Of a stretch of 64,000 bases of DNA, positions 33,684-42,579 are shown piece after piece. The position numbers and the translations under genes were made by a program. Numbering within the stretch: the first letter of the stretch is position 1; every line of letters starts with the position of its first letter. The DNA comes from Thauera humireducens (GTDB lineage Bacteria; Pseudomonadota; Gammaproteobacteria; Burkholderiales; Rhodocyclaceae): NCBI RefSeq assembly GCF_001051995.2, contig NZ_CP014646.1, positions 1,240,001-1,304,000 on the forward strand. Reading direction: 5' to 3'. The notes beneath the pieces were generated by a model. The model worked only from the letters and a program-made list of their open reading frames with translations. It was not told where the DNA came from and searched no databases.

Positions 33684-34484
33684 TTATTTTTTTTGCTTTT
33701 CCCAGGGGAAAGGCGGCAGGTTGCGACGCTCCGCATTGACTGAAGATCTGCTGATGTCGTGCGAAATCAACGCATGAACCAAAGCGATCCAATGCTTTTC
33801 TTTAAATACGATCCTGACCTGATACATAGCGTAGATATCGGATATGCATCTCGCCATGATCCGCATGAAGTCCCGCCAGCTCGATTTCTGGGAACTCAGC
33901 CAAGGGTCGTCAGAGAAGACCTTCGATGCAGGCGGGTGGGCGTCCGCAGACGCGGCAAGACAGCGAAGCAACTCAGCCGGCGCGGGAAAACCGTTTCTCT
34001 TGTAGCTAGACAGCTCACGATTGAAGCGCTTGAAGTCGTCGTCCGCAGCATTGCGTGATAGCGCCGATTCGATCAGGGCAAGCGACGAATAGGTTTCGCC
34101 CGGTACGGTTGCCCGAAGATCGTCCAGTTCGTCGAGCAAGTCGGCCAACCCTCTTGCCTTCACTGCGAGCTGCGACAGCAGCGCGTCCGCACGGGTCTGC
34201 TTGTCACGAATACGAACCTTATCGTCAGGACGATCACGTGTGGCAGCGCCCTCATCTGGAACGCACTCTACGGCGTTGACGATGCAGCCGATGAGATACG
34301 ACCACTCATCCTCTGAAAGCCAAAGCTCGTTAAGGTGCCTGAACAGGTCCTCAAGATCCTGAGCATGAAACAGGTCATGCATCGTCCATTCGCGCCGTTG
34401 ATCTGAGAACGGCTCGGTGTATGAATAGATGAAACGCGCCCTTTCTGGAATCCAGTCTGGAAGCGTTGAGCCGTCACGCAGCAT
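33684..34484 (-). CDS. Element protein of unknown function, lower GC than neighbours
   Basis: 266 residues from the ATG with AAGG seven bases upstream; a GTG two codons earlier is less likely. The gene is visibly less GC-rich than the rest of the window. It contains WTMHDLFHAQDLEDLFRHL and a helical body (LLSQLAVKARGLADLLDELDDL), and ends RRNLPPFPWEKQKK. No motif is recognised. The position right after the C4-like RNA, first in the operon, is where satellites carry anti-phage or immunity cargo, so a defence or regulatory role is possible. This is inference from position. Confidence 0.65.
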   Translation of the reverse strand: MLRDGSTLPDWIPERARFIYSYTEPFSDQRREWTMHDLFHAQDLEDLFRHLNELWLSEDEWSYLIGCIVNAVECVPDEGAATRDRPDDKVRIRDKQTRADALLSQLAVKARGLADLLDELDDLRATVPGETYSSLALIESALSRNAADDDFKRFNRELSSYKRNGFPAPAELLRCLAASADAHPPASKVFSDDPWLSSQKSSWRDFMRIMARCISDIYAMYQVRIVFKEKHWIALVHALISHDISRSSVNAERRNLPPFPWEKQKK

Positions 34485-34519
34485 GCACACACCTTCAAAT
34501 GTGCGCCTTCAGGAAGAAC

Positions 34520-34574
34520 GCTGCGCCGGCCGGGTGAAGGAGCCCGGTGTTCCCCCCGTCGGGGTAGGCGCAGC
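34520..34574 (-). ncRNA. Three-stem RNA element resembling C4 antisense RNA
   Basis: On the minus strand an outer 8-bp perfect stem (GCTGCGCC with GGCGCAGC) encloses two hairpins: CCCC-GAC-GGGG and CCGGG-CTCCTTCA-CCCGG, joined by GGAACA. This is the layout of the C4/P4 CI type antisense RNA of P1, P7 and P4-like elements as I remember it. The loop CTCCTTCA is complementary at 7 of 8 positions to TGAAGGTG, the ribosome-binding region of the next gene about 25 bases downstream. It lies at the head of the element's operon, as C4 elements do. Confidence 0.6.
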
Positions 34575-34586
34575 ATGACGTGATTA

Positions 34587-35810
34587 TCAGGCCCGGCGCT
34601 GTGCGATGTCGATCACCTCCGCGCCCTTCCTAATCTGGTCAAGCCAGTCCGCCCATTGCTGCATCATCGCCTTGCGCTGCGGCAGGAACTTGGTCCGGTT
34701 GTAGGCACGCCCCAGCACATCCGGCACCTGGTGCGCGAGCTGGTGCTCGATCACGGCCGCATCCACCCCGAGCACCTCATGCAGGATCGTGCGGGCCATT
34801 GCCCGGAAACCGTGGCCGGTGATCTCGGTGCGGGTGTCGTATCCCAAGCGCCGCAGTGCGTTGTTCACGGTGTTCTCGCTCATGGGCTTGCCGTGGTCCC
34901 GAACCCCCTGAAACACGAACCGGCCGTGCCCGGTCAGCGGGTGCAGATCGCGGAGAATATCGACGGCCTGTCGTGACAGCGGGACGATGAAGTCGCGCCG
35001 CTTCTTCATCTTCTCGGCGGGGATTCGCCACTCGCCCTGCTCGAGGTCGATCTCGGACCACTCCGCCTGTCGCAGCTCGCCCGGTCGGACGAAGAGCATC
35101 GGCGCCAGGCGCAAGGCGCTGCGCACGATCAGCGAGCCCTTGTAGCCCTCGATGGCCTTCAGCAGTGGCCCCACCTCACCTACTTCGGTGATCGCCGGGA
35201 AGTGCTTTTTCGATACCGGCATCAGTGCGCCCTGCAGGTCAGCAGCAGGGTTGCGGTCAGCTCGTCCGGTGGCGATACCGTAGCGGAAGATCTGGCCGGC
35301 GATCTGCTTGGCACGGTGCGCCGTATCGACCGCGCCACGCTCTTCAATGCGCCTCAGCGTGCGCAGCAGCTCAGGCGCCGTGATCTCGCCCACAGGCCTA
35401 TTGCCCAGCCATGGGAAAAGGTCTTTCTCCAGGACAGCGAGCGTCTTCTCCTGCGTCAGTGGAGTCCACTTCGCGCTCTTGAGCTTGTGCCATTCACGCC
35501 CGATGACTTCAAAGGCGTTGGCAACGGCCTCGACGCGGGCCTGCTTGGCTTCCTTCTTGGCGGCCAGGGGATCGGTCCCGGCGGCGATCAGTTCGCGCGC
35601 TCGATCGCGGCGTTTGCGCGCCTCGCCCAGCGACACGTCGGGATAGCAGCCCAGGGCAAGGGTCTTGCGCTTGCCCTCGAAGCGGTAGTCCAGCCGCCAC
35701 AGCTTGCCGCCGGTGGGTTGGATCAGCAGATACATGCCGCGCTCATCGGTGAGCTTGCGGGCTTTGTCGGTGGGCTTGGCTAGCCTGACCGCCACGTCGT
35801 TCAGCGGCAT
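34587..35810 (-). CDS. int: Tyrosine integrase (P4/DUF4102 family)
   Basis: 407 residues. The N-terminal DUF4102 domain is KLTDERGMYLLIQPTGGKLWRLDYRFEGKRKTLALGCYPDVSL. The core-binding domain spans about 100-190. The catalytic domain has Arg in MLFVRPGELRQAEWSEID, HGFRAMARTILHE (HxxR), LAHQ and the nucleophile Tyr in GRAYNRTKFLPQR. All catalytic residues are present, so it looks active. It starts behind GAGG next to tRNA-Val(TAC), a usual place for integrases of this family, and repeats of TACCGTC surround its start. Confidence 0.93.
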   Translation of the reverse strand: MPLNDVAVRLAKPTDKARKLTDERGMYLLIQPTGGKLWRLDYRFEGKRKTLALGCYPDVSLGEARKRRDRARELIAAGTDPLAAKKEAKQARVEAVANAFEVIGREWHKLKSAKWTPLTQEKTLAVLEKDLFPWLGNRPVGEITAPELLRTLRRIEERGAVDTAHRAKQIAGQIFRYGIATGRADRNPAADLQGALMPVSKKHFPAITEVGEVGPLLKAIEGYKGSLIVRSALRLAPMLFVRPGELRQAEWSEIDLEQGEWRIPAEKMKKRRDFIVPLSRQAVDILRDLHPLTGHGRFVFQGVRDHGKPMSENTVNNALRRLGYDTRTEITGHGFRAMARTILHEVLGVDAAVIEHQLAHQVPDVLGRAYNRTKFLPQRKAMMQQWADWLDQIRKGAEVIDIAQRRA

Positions 35811-35858
35811 GTTCTACCTCTCGCAACACCCCGCCGTGGCGGTATACCGTCAAGCTTA

Positions 35859-35886
35859 CCGTGTACCGTCGGATGTACCGCCACTC
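35859..35886 (+). repeat. Right-end imperfect direct repeat of the element
   Basis: CCGTGTACCGTC, then a TACCG unit and CACTC, matches 24799-24826 at 24 of 28 positions. Further TACCGTC-type units lie at 35844-35851 and in inverted form (TTGACGGTA) at 35887-35895, giving a cluster like integrase arm sites. Confidence 0.65.
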
Positions 35887-35926
35887 TTGACGGTAGCGCA
35901 TGCGCTGGCGTGCTATGAGATGACAC

Positions 35927-35964
35927 AATAAAAAACCCGCAAAGCCTTTAGCTATGCGGGTTTT
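35927..35964 (-). terminator. Rho-independent terminator after tRNA-Val(TAC)
   Basis: On the minus strand a 10-bp stem (AAAACCCGCA / TGCGGGTTTT, 13-base loop) is followed by a T-rich run. It ends the hup/tRNA transcript, lies outside the element, and gives the right-hand limit for the insertion. Confidence 0.85.
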
Positions 35965-35996
35965 CGTGATGTTTGCCACTGGATGGCAGTTGTTCT

Positions 35997-36072
35997 TGGT
36001 GGGTGCTGACGGGGTCGAACCGCCGACATTCGCCTTGTAAGGGCGACGCTCTACCAACTGAGCTAAGCACCC
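35997..36072 (-). tRNA. tRNA-Val(TAC)
   Basis: 76 nt with encoded CCA. The acceptor stem is GGGTGCT/AGCACCC; the anticodon arm is TCGCC-CTTACAA-GGCGA with anticodon TAC reading GUA; the T arm carries GGTTCGACCC. It follows hup by 41 bases, as in many Betaproteobacteria. The mobile element sits on its 3' side. Confidence 0.95.
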
Positions 36073-36113
36073 GCGCCGGGGCTACACAAAATGAGTGAAG
36101 CCCGGAAAGCCCG

Positions 36114-36386
36114 CTAGTTTACTGCATCTTTCAGGCCTTTGCCAGCGCGGAATTTTGGAACCTTTGCCGCCTTGATCTTGATGTTCTTTCCGGTGCGGGG
36201 ATTTCGACCCGTCCTTGCAGCGCGCTCGCCCACATAGAACGAGCCGAAGCCGACGAGAGTCACCGTGTCGCCACCCTTGAGGGCGTCCATGACACCCGCG
36301 ACGGCTGCATCCAGGGCACGCCCTGCCGCTGCCTTCGAGATCTCCGCCTGCTTTGCGATAACGTCGATCAGTTCAGATTTGTTCAC
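36114..36386 (-). CDS. hup: DNA-binding protein HU
   Basis: 90 residues, full [31 protein letters not shown] dimer helices, [22 protein letters not shown] beta arm with the DNA-intercalating NP motif, and the [13 protein letters not shown] end. HU bends and compacts DNA. It lies between lon and tRNA-Val, the conserved HU-beta position. A consensus-like promoter is about 100 bases upstream. Confidence 0.96.
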   Translation of the reverse strand: MNKSELIDVIAKQAEISKAAAGRALDAAVAGVMDALKGGDTVTLVGFGSFYVGERAARTGRNPRTGKNIKIKAAKVPKFRAGKGLKDAVN

Positions 36387-36489
36387 TTAAACCCCTCCGA
36401 AAGAGCACTGCGATGGGACGAACCTCACTGCATTCCGCGCCGGGCGCGGGATTTCGGGTGTCAGCGGCTTGCTTGCCAACTTCATGGGT

Positions 36490-36519
36490 TTTATAGCGCG
36501 CACGATTCGGCAGTGTCAA
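36490..36519 (-). promoter_or_regulatory. Sigma-70 promoter for hup
   Basis: On the minus strand TTGACA and TATAAA are separated by 18 bases, with about 100 bases from the -10 to the hup ATG. Both hexamers are close to consensus. Confidence 0.75.
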
Positions 36520-36601
36520 CGACAAAGCCGCAACGCGGTTTCCCACGCTGCGGCCTTGTCTGCGAACGGGCGTGGCCATCTGTCGGCCCCGCTCACACCG
36601 C

Positions 36602-39025
36602 TCAGTGCGGACGCTGTCCCGAAGCCGACTTCTCGGCGTCGCCCGACACCGCAGCAACACCAGGCTCGACAGCGGCGGACTCGGGCAAAGGTTCGGGTCG
36701 GCGCTCGAGCGCCTGCTCCAGCACCTGGTCAATCCACTTCACCGGCACGATCTCGAGTGCATTCTTGATGTTCTCGGGAATCTCGGCGAGGTCCTTGACG
36801 TTCTCCTCGGGAATCAGCGCAGTGTGGATGCCACCACGCACGGCCGCGAGCAGCTTCTCCTTGAGACCGCCGATCGGCAGGACTTCGCCGCGCAGCGTGA
36901 TCTCGCCCGTCATTGCCACGTCGCAGCGCACCGGGATGCCGGTCAGCACCGAAACCAGCGCGGTACTGATCGCGATGCCGGCGGACGGGCCGTCCTTCGG
37001 AATCGCACCCTCCGGCAGGTGGATGTGCATGTCGCTTTTCTGGTGGAAGTCCTCGTCGATGCCAAGCGAGCGCGCCCGCTTGCGCACCACCGACAGCGCC
37101 GCCTGGATCGACTCCTGCATCACCTCGCCGAGCTTGCCGGTCGTGAGCACCTTGCCCTTGCCCGGCAGTTGCACCGCCTCGACCGTCAGCAGTTCGCCGC
37201 CGACCTCCGTCCAGGCCAGGCCGGTGACCTGGCCGATCTGGTTCTGCTTCTCGGCCATGCCGAAGCTGTACTTGCGCACGCCGAGGAACTTGTCGAGGTT
37301 CTTGGCATTGACGATGATCTTGCTGCTGCGGCTCTTGAGCACCAGCTGCTTGACCACCTTGCGGCAGACCTTGGAGATCTCGCGCTCGAGACTGCGCACG
37401 CCGGCCTCGCGGGTGTAGTAGCGCACGACGTCGCGCAACGCTTCCTCGGTCACCGACAGCTCGTCCTGCTTGAGACCGTTGTTCTTCATCTGTTTAGGCA
37501 GCAGATAACGCTGGGCGATGTTGACCTTCTCGTCCTCGGTGTAGCCCGACAGACGGATCACCTCCATACGGTCGAGCAAGGCGGCCGGGATGTTGAGCGT
37601 GTTGGCCGTCGCCACGAACATCACGTCCGACAGGTCGAAATCGACCTCGACATAGTGGTCCTGGAAGGTGTGGTTCTGCTCCGGATCCAGCACCTCGAGC
37701 AGGGCCGACGACGGATCGCCGCGGAAGTCCATGCCGAGCTTGTCCACCTCGTCGAGCAGGAACAGCGGGTTCTTGACCGCGACCTTGCTCATGTTCTGCA
37801 GGATCTTGCCCGGCATCGAGCCGATATAGGTGCGGCGGTGGCCACGGATCTCGGCTTCGTCACGCACGCCGCCCAGCGCCATGCGGATGAACTTGCGGTT
37901 CGTCGCCTTGGCGATCGACTGGCCGAGCGAGGTCTTGCCCACGCCCGGAGGCCCGACGAGGCACAGGATCGGCGCCTTGACCTTGTCCACGCGCTGCTGC
38001 ACGGCAAGATACTCGAGGATGCGTTCCTTGACGCGTTCGAGGCCGTAGTGATCCTTGTCGAGAATCTTCTCGGCTTCGGCCAGATCCTTGCTGACACGCG
38101 ACTTCTTCTTCCACGGCAGGCCGATCAGCGTGTCGATGTAGTTGCGCACCACGGTGGCTTCGGCCGACATCGGCGACATCAGGCGCAGCTTCTTGAACTC
38201 GGCCTGCGCCTTCGCGAGCGCCTCCTTCGGCATGCCGGCGGACTTGATCTTCTTGTCCATCTCCTCGAGATCGGCACCCTCCTCGCCTTCCCCGAGTTCC
38301 TTCTGGATCGCCTTGACCTGCTCGTTGAGGTAGTACTCGCGCTGGCTCTTCTCCATCTGGCGCTTGACGCGGCCGCGGATGCGCTTCTCGACCTGCAGGA
38401 TGTCGAGTTCGGCCTCGATCTGCGTCAACAGCTTCTCGAGCCGTTCGCCGGTATCGAACATCTCCAGCACATCCTGCTTCTGCTCGAGCTTGAGCGGCAG
38501 GTGCGCGGCGATGGTGTCGGCGAGACGGCCCGCCTCGTCGATGCCGGCGAGCGAGGTCAGGATTTCCGGCGGGATCTTCTTGTTGAGCTTAACGTACTGG
38601 TCGAACTGCGCGATGATCGCGCGGCGCATGGCCTCGACCTCGTTGGTATCGACGTCGGCGATCACCACCGGCGTGACCTTGGCGACGAAGAGTTGGCGCA
38701 GGTCCTCGACCGAATCGACGCGCGCACGGCGCACGCCTTCGACCAGCACCTTGATCGTGCCGTCGGGCAGCTTCAGCATCTGCAGGATGTTCGCGATGCA
38801 GCCGATCGAGTACAGGTCCTCGATCGCCGGCTCATCCTTGGCGGCACTCTTCTGGGCGACGAGCAGGATGCTCTTGCCCGCTTCCATGGCGCTTTCGAGC
38901 GCCTTGATCGACTTCGGCCGCCCGACGAAAAGCGGGATGACCATGTGCGGAAACACCACCACGTCGCGCAGCGGCAGCAGCGGCATTTCCATTTGTTCGT
39001 TGGGGAGGTCAGCAGGACCCGACAT
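36602..39025 (-). CDS. lon: ATP-dependent protease Lon
   Basis: 807 residues from [11 protein letters not shown], with AAGGA upstream; an in-frame ATG 11 codons earlier lies in a leader hairpin. The N-terminal LON domain ([22 protein letters not shown]) and coiled coil are followed by AAA+ with Walker [14 protein letters not shown] and Walker [10 protein letters not shown]. The protease domain has the catalytic Ser in [10 protein letters not shown] and the catalytic Lys in [12 protein letters not shown]. It is soluble, and degrades misfolded and short-lived regulatory proteins. It follows clpP-clpX with a probable heat-shock promoter of its own. Confidence 0.97.
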   Translation of the reverse strand: MSGPADLPNEQMEMPLLPLRDVVVFPHMVIPLFVGRPKSIKALESAMEAGKSILLVAQKSAAKDEPAIEDLYSIGCIANILQMLKLPDGTIKVLVEGVRRARVDSVEDLRQLFVAKVTPVVIADVDTNEVEAMRRAIIAQFDQYVKLNKKIPPEILTSLAGIDEAGRLADTIAAHLPLKLEQKQDVLEMFDTGERLEKLLTQIEAELDILQVEKRIRGRVKRQMEKSQREYYLNEQVKAIQKELGEGEEGADLEEMDKKIKSAGMPKEALAKAQAEFKKLRLMSPMSAEATVVRNYIDTLIGLPWKKKSRVSKDLAEAEKILDKDHYGLERVKERILEYLAVQQRVDKVKAPILCLVGPPGVGKTSLGQSIAKATNRKFIRMALGGVRDEAEIRGHRRTYIGSMPGKILQNMSKVAVKNPLFLLDEVDKLGMDFRGDPSSALLEVLDPEQNHTFQDHYVEVDFDLSDVMFVATANTLNIPAALLDRMEVIRLSGYTEDEKVNIAQRYLLPKQMKNNGLKQDELSVTEEALRDVVRYYTREAGVRSLEREISKVCRKVVKQLVLKSRSSKIIVNAKNLDKFLGVRKYSFGMAEKQNQIGQVTGLAWTEVGGELLTVEAVQLPGKGKVLTTGKLGEVMQESIQAALSVVRKRARSLGIDEDFHQKSDMHIHLPEGAIPKDGPSAGIAISTALVSVLTGIPVRCDVAMTGEITLRGEVLPIGGLKEKLLAAVRGGIHTALIPEENVKDLAEIPENIKNALEIVPVKWIDQVLEQALERRPEPLPESAAVEPGVAAVSGDAEKSASGQRPH

Positions 39026-39045
39026 TTTCGTTTTCCTTACGAGAA

Positions 39046-39084
39046 AGGTCACACCCATGTGTGGGCGTGACCTGGAAATTCAAG
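39046..39084 (-). promoter_or_regulatory. lon: Candidate sigma-32 promoter and leader hairpin before lon
   Basis: On the minus strand CTTGAA (39079-39084) is followed after 13 bases by CCCACACA (39058-39065), near the heat-shock consensus CTTGAAA and CCCCATNT. The segment 39046-39073 (AGGTCACGCCCA with TGGGTGTGACCT, 4-base loop) can form a 12-bp hairpin with one mismatch; it could end part of the clpX transcripts. The leader to the lon ATG would be about 25 bases. Confidence 0.45.
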
Positions 39085-39121
39085 CGGCGGGTGCGAGATA
39101 AGCAGAAATCGGCGGTGCGCC

Positions 39122-40390
39122 TCAGTTGGCGCCGGACACCTTCTGCTGCTCAGCGTAGATCAAGAGCGGCTTGGCGCCTTCCTCGATCGTGCTCTCCTCG
39201 ACCACGACCTTCTCCACGCCAGTCAGCGTAGGCAGGTCGTACATGATGTCGAGCAGCGACGCTTCGAGGATGGAGCGCAGGCCGCGCGCACCGGTCTTGC
39301 GCTTGATCGCCTTGCGCGCCACCGCGTGCAGTGCGGCAGGACGGATCTCGAGTTCGACGCCTTCCATCGAGAACAGTTTCTGGTACTGCTTGACCAGTGC
39401 GTTCTTCGGTTCGATGAGGATCTGGATCAGCGCCTCCTCGTCCAGTTCCTGCAGCGTCGCGACCACGGGCAGACGACCGATCAGTTCGGGAATGAGGCCG
39501 AACTTGATCAGATCCTCGGGCTCGACCTGGCGGAAGGTATCGGTGAGATTCTTGCCTTCCTTGCTCTTGACCTCGGCACCGAAGCCGATGCCGACCTTCT
39601 CGGTGCGGTTGCGGATGACCTTCTCGAGACCGTCGAAGGCGCCACCGCAGATGAACAGCACGTTGGTCGTGTCGACCTGGATGAAATCCTGGTTGGGATG
39701 CTTGCGGCCGCCCTGCGGCGGGATCGAGGCGATCGTGCCTTCGATCAGCTTCAGCAGCGCCTGCTGCACACCCTCACCCGACACGTCGCGCGTGATCGAG
39801 GGGTTGTCGGCCTTGCGCGAGATCTTGTCGATCTCGTCGATGTAGATGATGCCCTGCTGCGCCTTGTCGACGTCGTAGTCGCACTTCTGCAGCAGCTTCT
39901 GGATGATGTTCTCGACGTCTTCGCCGACGTAGCCGGCTTCGGTCAGCGTCGTGGCATCGGCCATCACGAAGGGCACGTTGAGCAGGCGCGCCAGCGTCTG
40001 CGCCAGCAGGGTCTTGCCCGAGCCGGTCGGCCCGATCAGCAGGATGTTGCTCTTGGCAAGCTCGACGTCGTCCTGCTTGGCCTCGATGTGGCGCAGGCGC
40101 TTGTAGTGGTTGTAGACCGCCACCGCCAGGTTGCGCTTGGCCTGCGACTGCCCGATCACGTACTGGTCGAGGATGTCGCAGATCTCGTGCGGGGTCGGCA
40201 GCGCGCCCTTGATGCTCTCCGGATCTGCGGCGCCGACGATCTCGTCACGAATGATGTCGTTGCACAACTCGATGCATTCGTCGCAGATGAAGACCGAAGG
40301 GCCGGCGATCAGCTTGCGCACCTCGTGCTGGCTCTTGCCGCAGAAGGAGCAGTACAGCAGCTTGTCGCCGCCAGCCTTCTTGTCCGTCAT
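39122..40390 (-). CDS. clpX: ClpX, ATPase subunit of ClpXP
   Basis: 422 residues from [10 protein letters not shown]. The N-terminal C4 zinc domain is [11 protein letters not shown]...[10 protein letters not shown]. The AAA+ domain has Walker [13 protein letters not shown], Walker [11 protein letters not shown], pore loop GYVGEDVE and the ClpP-binding loop region (IGFGAEV in ClpX; here the docking IGF tripeptide is visible). ClpX unfolds tagged substrates and feeds them to ClpP. It follows clpP by 17 bases. Confidence 0.97.
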   Translation of the reverse strand: MTDKKAGGDKLLYCSFCGKSQHEVRKLIAGPSVFICDECIELCNDIIRDEIVGAADPESIKGALPTPHEICDILDQYVIGQSQAKRNLAVAVYNHYKRLRHIEAKQDDVELAKSNILLIGPTGSGKTLLAQTLARLLNVPFVMADATTLTEAGYVGEDVENIIQKLLQKCDYDVDKAQQGIIYIDEIDKISRKADNPSITRDVSGEGVQQALLKLIEGTIASIPPQGGRKHPNQDFIQVDTTNVLFICGGAFDGLEKVIRNRTEKVGIGFGAEVKSKEGKNLTDTFRQVEPEDLIKFGLIPELIGRLPVVATLQELDEEALIQILIEPKNALVKQYQKLFSMEGVELEIRPAALHAVARKAIKRKTGARGLRSILEASLLDIMYDLPTLTGVEKVVVEESTIEEGAKPLLIYAEQQKVSGAN

Positions 40391-40407
40391 GTCGGGGTTC
40401 TCCTGAT

Positions 40408-41046
40408 TCAGGTGTCGTCGCGGCTGGTCAGCACCTTGTCGACCAGGCCGTACTCCACCGCGGCCGCCGCGGACATGAAGTTGTCGCGGTCGGTGTCCTT
40501 CTCGATGCGCTCGAGCGGTTGCCCCGTGTGCTTGGACAACATGTCGTTGAGGCGCGCACGCAGGTAGAGGATCTCGCGGGCGTGGATCTCGATGTCCGAG
40601 GCCTGGCCCTGGAAGCCACCCAGTGGCTGGTGGATCATGACGCGCGAGTTGGGCAGGATGAAGCGCTTGCCCTTCTCGCCCGCCGCCAGCAGGAAGGCAC
40701 CCATGCTCGCAGCCTGGCCGATGCACAGCGTGCTGACATTCGGCTTGATGAACTGCATGGTGTCGTAGATCGCCATGCCGGCGGTGACCGAACCGCCGGG
40801 CGAGTTGATGTAGAAGTAGATGTCCTTGTCCGGGTTCTCGGACTCGAGGAACAGCAACTGCGCGACGATCAGGTTGGCGGTCACGTCATTGACGGGGCCG
40901 ACGAGGAACACCACCCGCTCCTTCAGAAGGCGCGAATAGATGTCGTAGGCGCGCTCGCCGCGACCGCTCTGCTCGACCACCATCGGAACCAGGCCGAGAC
41001 CGACCGGGTTCCAGTCGCTGCTGTGCTGGGGTGTTCCGTGCATCAT
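40408..41046 (-). CDS. clpP: ClpP, protease subunit of ClpXP
   Basis: 212 residues with catalytic triad Ser114 (GQAASMGA), His139 (MIHQPLGG) and Asp188 (EKDTDRDNF), with the spacing of E. coli ClpP. Two adjacent ATG codons begin the gene; the second is equally likely. The short N-terminal stretch before [23 protein letters not shown] would be processed. It lies 20 bases downstream of tig. Confidence 0.97.
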   Translation of the reverse strand: MMHGTPQHSSDWNPVGLGLVPMVVEQSGRGERAYDIYSRLLKERVVFLVGPVNDVTANLIVAQLLFLESENPDKDIYFYINSPGGSVTAGMAIYDTMQFIKPNVSTLCIGQAASMGAFLLAAGEKGKRFILPNSRVMIHQPLGGFQGQASDIEIHAREILYLRARLNDMLSKHTGQPLERIEKDTDRDNFMSAAAAVEYGLVDKVLTSRDDT

Positions 41047-41066
41047 TCGTCAGACCCTTTGCGGCA

Positions 41067-42371
41067 TCAGGCCGCGTTGCCCATCAGTTCGTCGAAAGCC
41101 ACATCCTTGTCGGTGGCTTGAGCCTTGCTGCTGACCCAGGCGACGACGTTGTCTTCGATCACCACGGCTTCGGCCTGCGCCAGACGCTCAGGTTGAGCGT
41201 AATACCAGCGCACGAGTTCCGCAGGATCTTCGTAGCTTTGCGCCATTTCTTCGACCAGCGCGCGGACCTGTTCAGGCTTGGCGTGCAGTTCGTTGGCCTT
41301 GACCAGCTCGGCCATGATCAGACCGAGCTTGACGCGGCGTTCGGCCTGCTCGGTGAACCACGACGGGTCCACCGGGATGTCCTTGGTCTTGAGGCCGCGC
41401 ATCTCGAGGTCGCGACGGGCGTTCTCGGCCAGCTGCTGCGATTCGGCCTGCACCAGCGCCTTCGGCACTTCGATCGGCGTGACCGCGACCAGCGCGTCCA
41501 TCACCTGCTCCTTGACCTTGGCCTGGATGCGGCGCTTGACCTCGCGCTCGAGATTGCCCTTCACTTCCTCGCGCAGCTTGGCGACGTCGCCGTCGGCCAC
41601 ACCCAGCGAACGGGCGAAGTCGGCGTCGATCTCGGGCAGCACGGGGGCCTCGACCTTCTTCACCGCGATCTCGAACTGAACCGTCTGACCCGCCAGATGC
41701 TGGGCGTGGTAGTCGGCCGGGAAGGTCATGTCGAAAGTCTTGCTCTCGTCCGCCTTGAGACCGGTCACTGCGGTCTCGAAGTCCTTCAGCATGGCGCCGG
41801 CGCCGATCACGAAGGGGAAGTCCTGGGCCTGGCCGCCCTCGAACACTTCGCCGTCCTTGCGGCCGGTGAAGTCGATGACGACGCGGTCGCCTTCGGCGGC
41901 GGCACGATCGGCGGCGCTGAAGGTGGTGCGCTGCTTGCGCAGCACGTCGAGAGTCTTGTCGACCTCGGCATCGCCGACGGTCAGGGCCGGGCGCTCGATC
42001 TTCTGCTCGCCCAGGTCACCGACGGTGATCTCGGGATAGACCTCGAAGGTCGCGGTGAACTCGAGCGTACCGTCGGCAGCGCCTTCCTTCGGCTCGATGC
42101 GGGGATAACCGGCGACGCGCAGGTTCTGCTCGCGCACCTTCTCGCCAAAAGCCTTCTCCACCGCAGCACCGACGGCTTCGCCGCGGGCCTGGCCACCATG
42201 GGTCTGGGCGACGATCTTCATCGGCACCTTGCCCGGGCGGAACCCCGGCATCTTCACCGTGCGCGCCATGCGCTTGAGGCGGGCATCCACCTCCTTCTCG
42301 ATGTCCGCCAGCGTGACGGCGATGTCGATACGGCGCTCCAGCGCGCTCGGGCTAACCTGGTTCTGCTCCAT
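41067..42371 (-). CDS. tig: Trigger factor
   Basis: 434 residues: an N-terminal ribosome-binding domain with the signature FRPGKVPMKI, a PPIase (FKBP-like) domain around RVVIDFTGRKDGEVFEGG, and a C-terminal chaperone domain. It is a ribosome-bound chaperone with prolyl isomerase activity. It is first in the tig-clpP-clpX order. Its leader has a terminator-like hairpin directly in front of the coding start. Confidence 0.97.
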   Translation of the reverse strand: MEQNQVSPSALERRIDIAVTLADIEKEVDARLKRMARTVKMPGFRPGKVPMKIVAQTHGGQARGEAVGAAVEKAFGEKVREQNLRVAGYPRIEPKEGAADGTLEFTATFEVYPEITVGDLGEQKIERPALTVGDAEVDKTLDVLRKQRTTFSAADRAAAEGDRVVIDFTGRKDGEVFEGGQAQDFPFVIGAGAMLKDFETAVTGLKADESKTFDMTFPADYHAQHLAGQTVQFEIAVKKVEAPVLPEIDADFARSLGVADGDVAKLREEVKGNLEREVKRRIQAKVKEQVMDALVAVTPIEVPKALVQAESQQLAENARRDLEMRGLKTKDIPVDPSWFTEQAERRVKLGLIMAELVKANELHAKPEQVRALVEEMAQSYEDPAELVRWYYAQPERLAQAEAVVIEDNVVAWVSSKAQATDKDVAFDELMGNAA

Positions 42372-42391
42372 TGAGTCGATCCTGAGAAGTC

Positions 42392-42435
42392 AAATAAAAA
42401 CGGTTCCCGCCCGCAGGGCAGCACACCCGGAACCG
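42392..42435 (-). promoter_or_regulatory. tig: Terminator-like hairpin in the tig leader
   Basis: On the minus strand CGGTTCC (42429-42435) pairs with GGAACCG (42401-42407), enclosing an inner GCCC-TGC-GGGC hairpin. It is followed at once by TTTTTATTT, then 20 bases to the ATG. It looks like an intrinsic terminator placed inside the leader, so attenuation is possible. A TGTGCTAGAAT extended -10 lies upstream at 42483-42493. Confidence 0.5.
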
Positions 42436-42579
42436 GACGCGCACCTGCCTCGCCAGCGTAAACGCAGTGAACGAAGAGCGGGATTCTAGCACAGGGTCCG
42501 CGCCGCGCTCGGAGGCGGAATCCTGCCGTGACAGCGAGCACGAAAACACAACAAAAAGGGGCATCCGCGCGCGGAACTC

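Larger units (their letters stand above)
24731..35926 (-). mobile_element. Integrated satellite-like element, about 11 kb
   Basis: The block lies between the sirtuin terminator and the tRNA-Val(TAC) terminator. All its genes are on minus: tyrosine integrase next to the tRNA, C4-like RNA, unknown ORF, AlpA-like regulator, a chain of overlapping small ORFs, Toprim protein, DUF3987 protein, iteron cluster, a tail-like protein, terminase-small-subunit-like protein and several phage-like ORFs. No large terminase, portal, capsid protease, major capsid, holin or lysin gene is present. Near-identical 28-bp repeats mark both ends. The content fits a phage satellite (P4/PICI-like) more than a decayed full prophage. 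Exact att cores are not resolved, so the outer limits are approximate. Confidence 0.75.

Noticed and set aside
34485..34576. Short coding frame across the C4-like element
   Set aside because: The three perfectly pairing stems explain the sequence better than a peptide would, and no separate ribosome-binding site is present.
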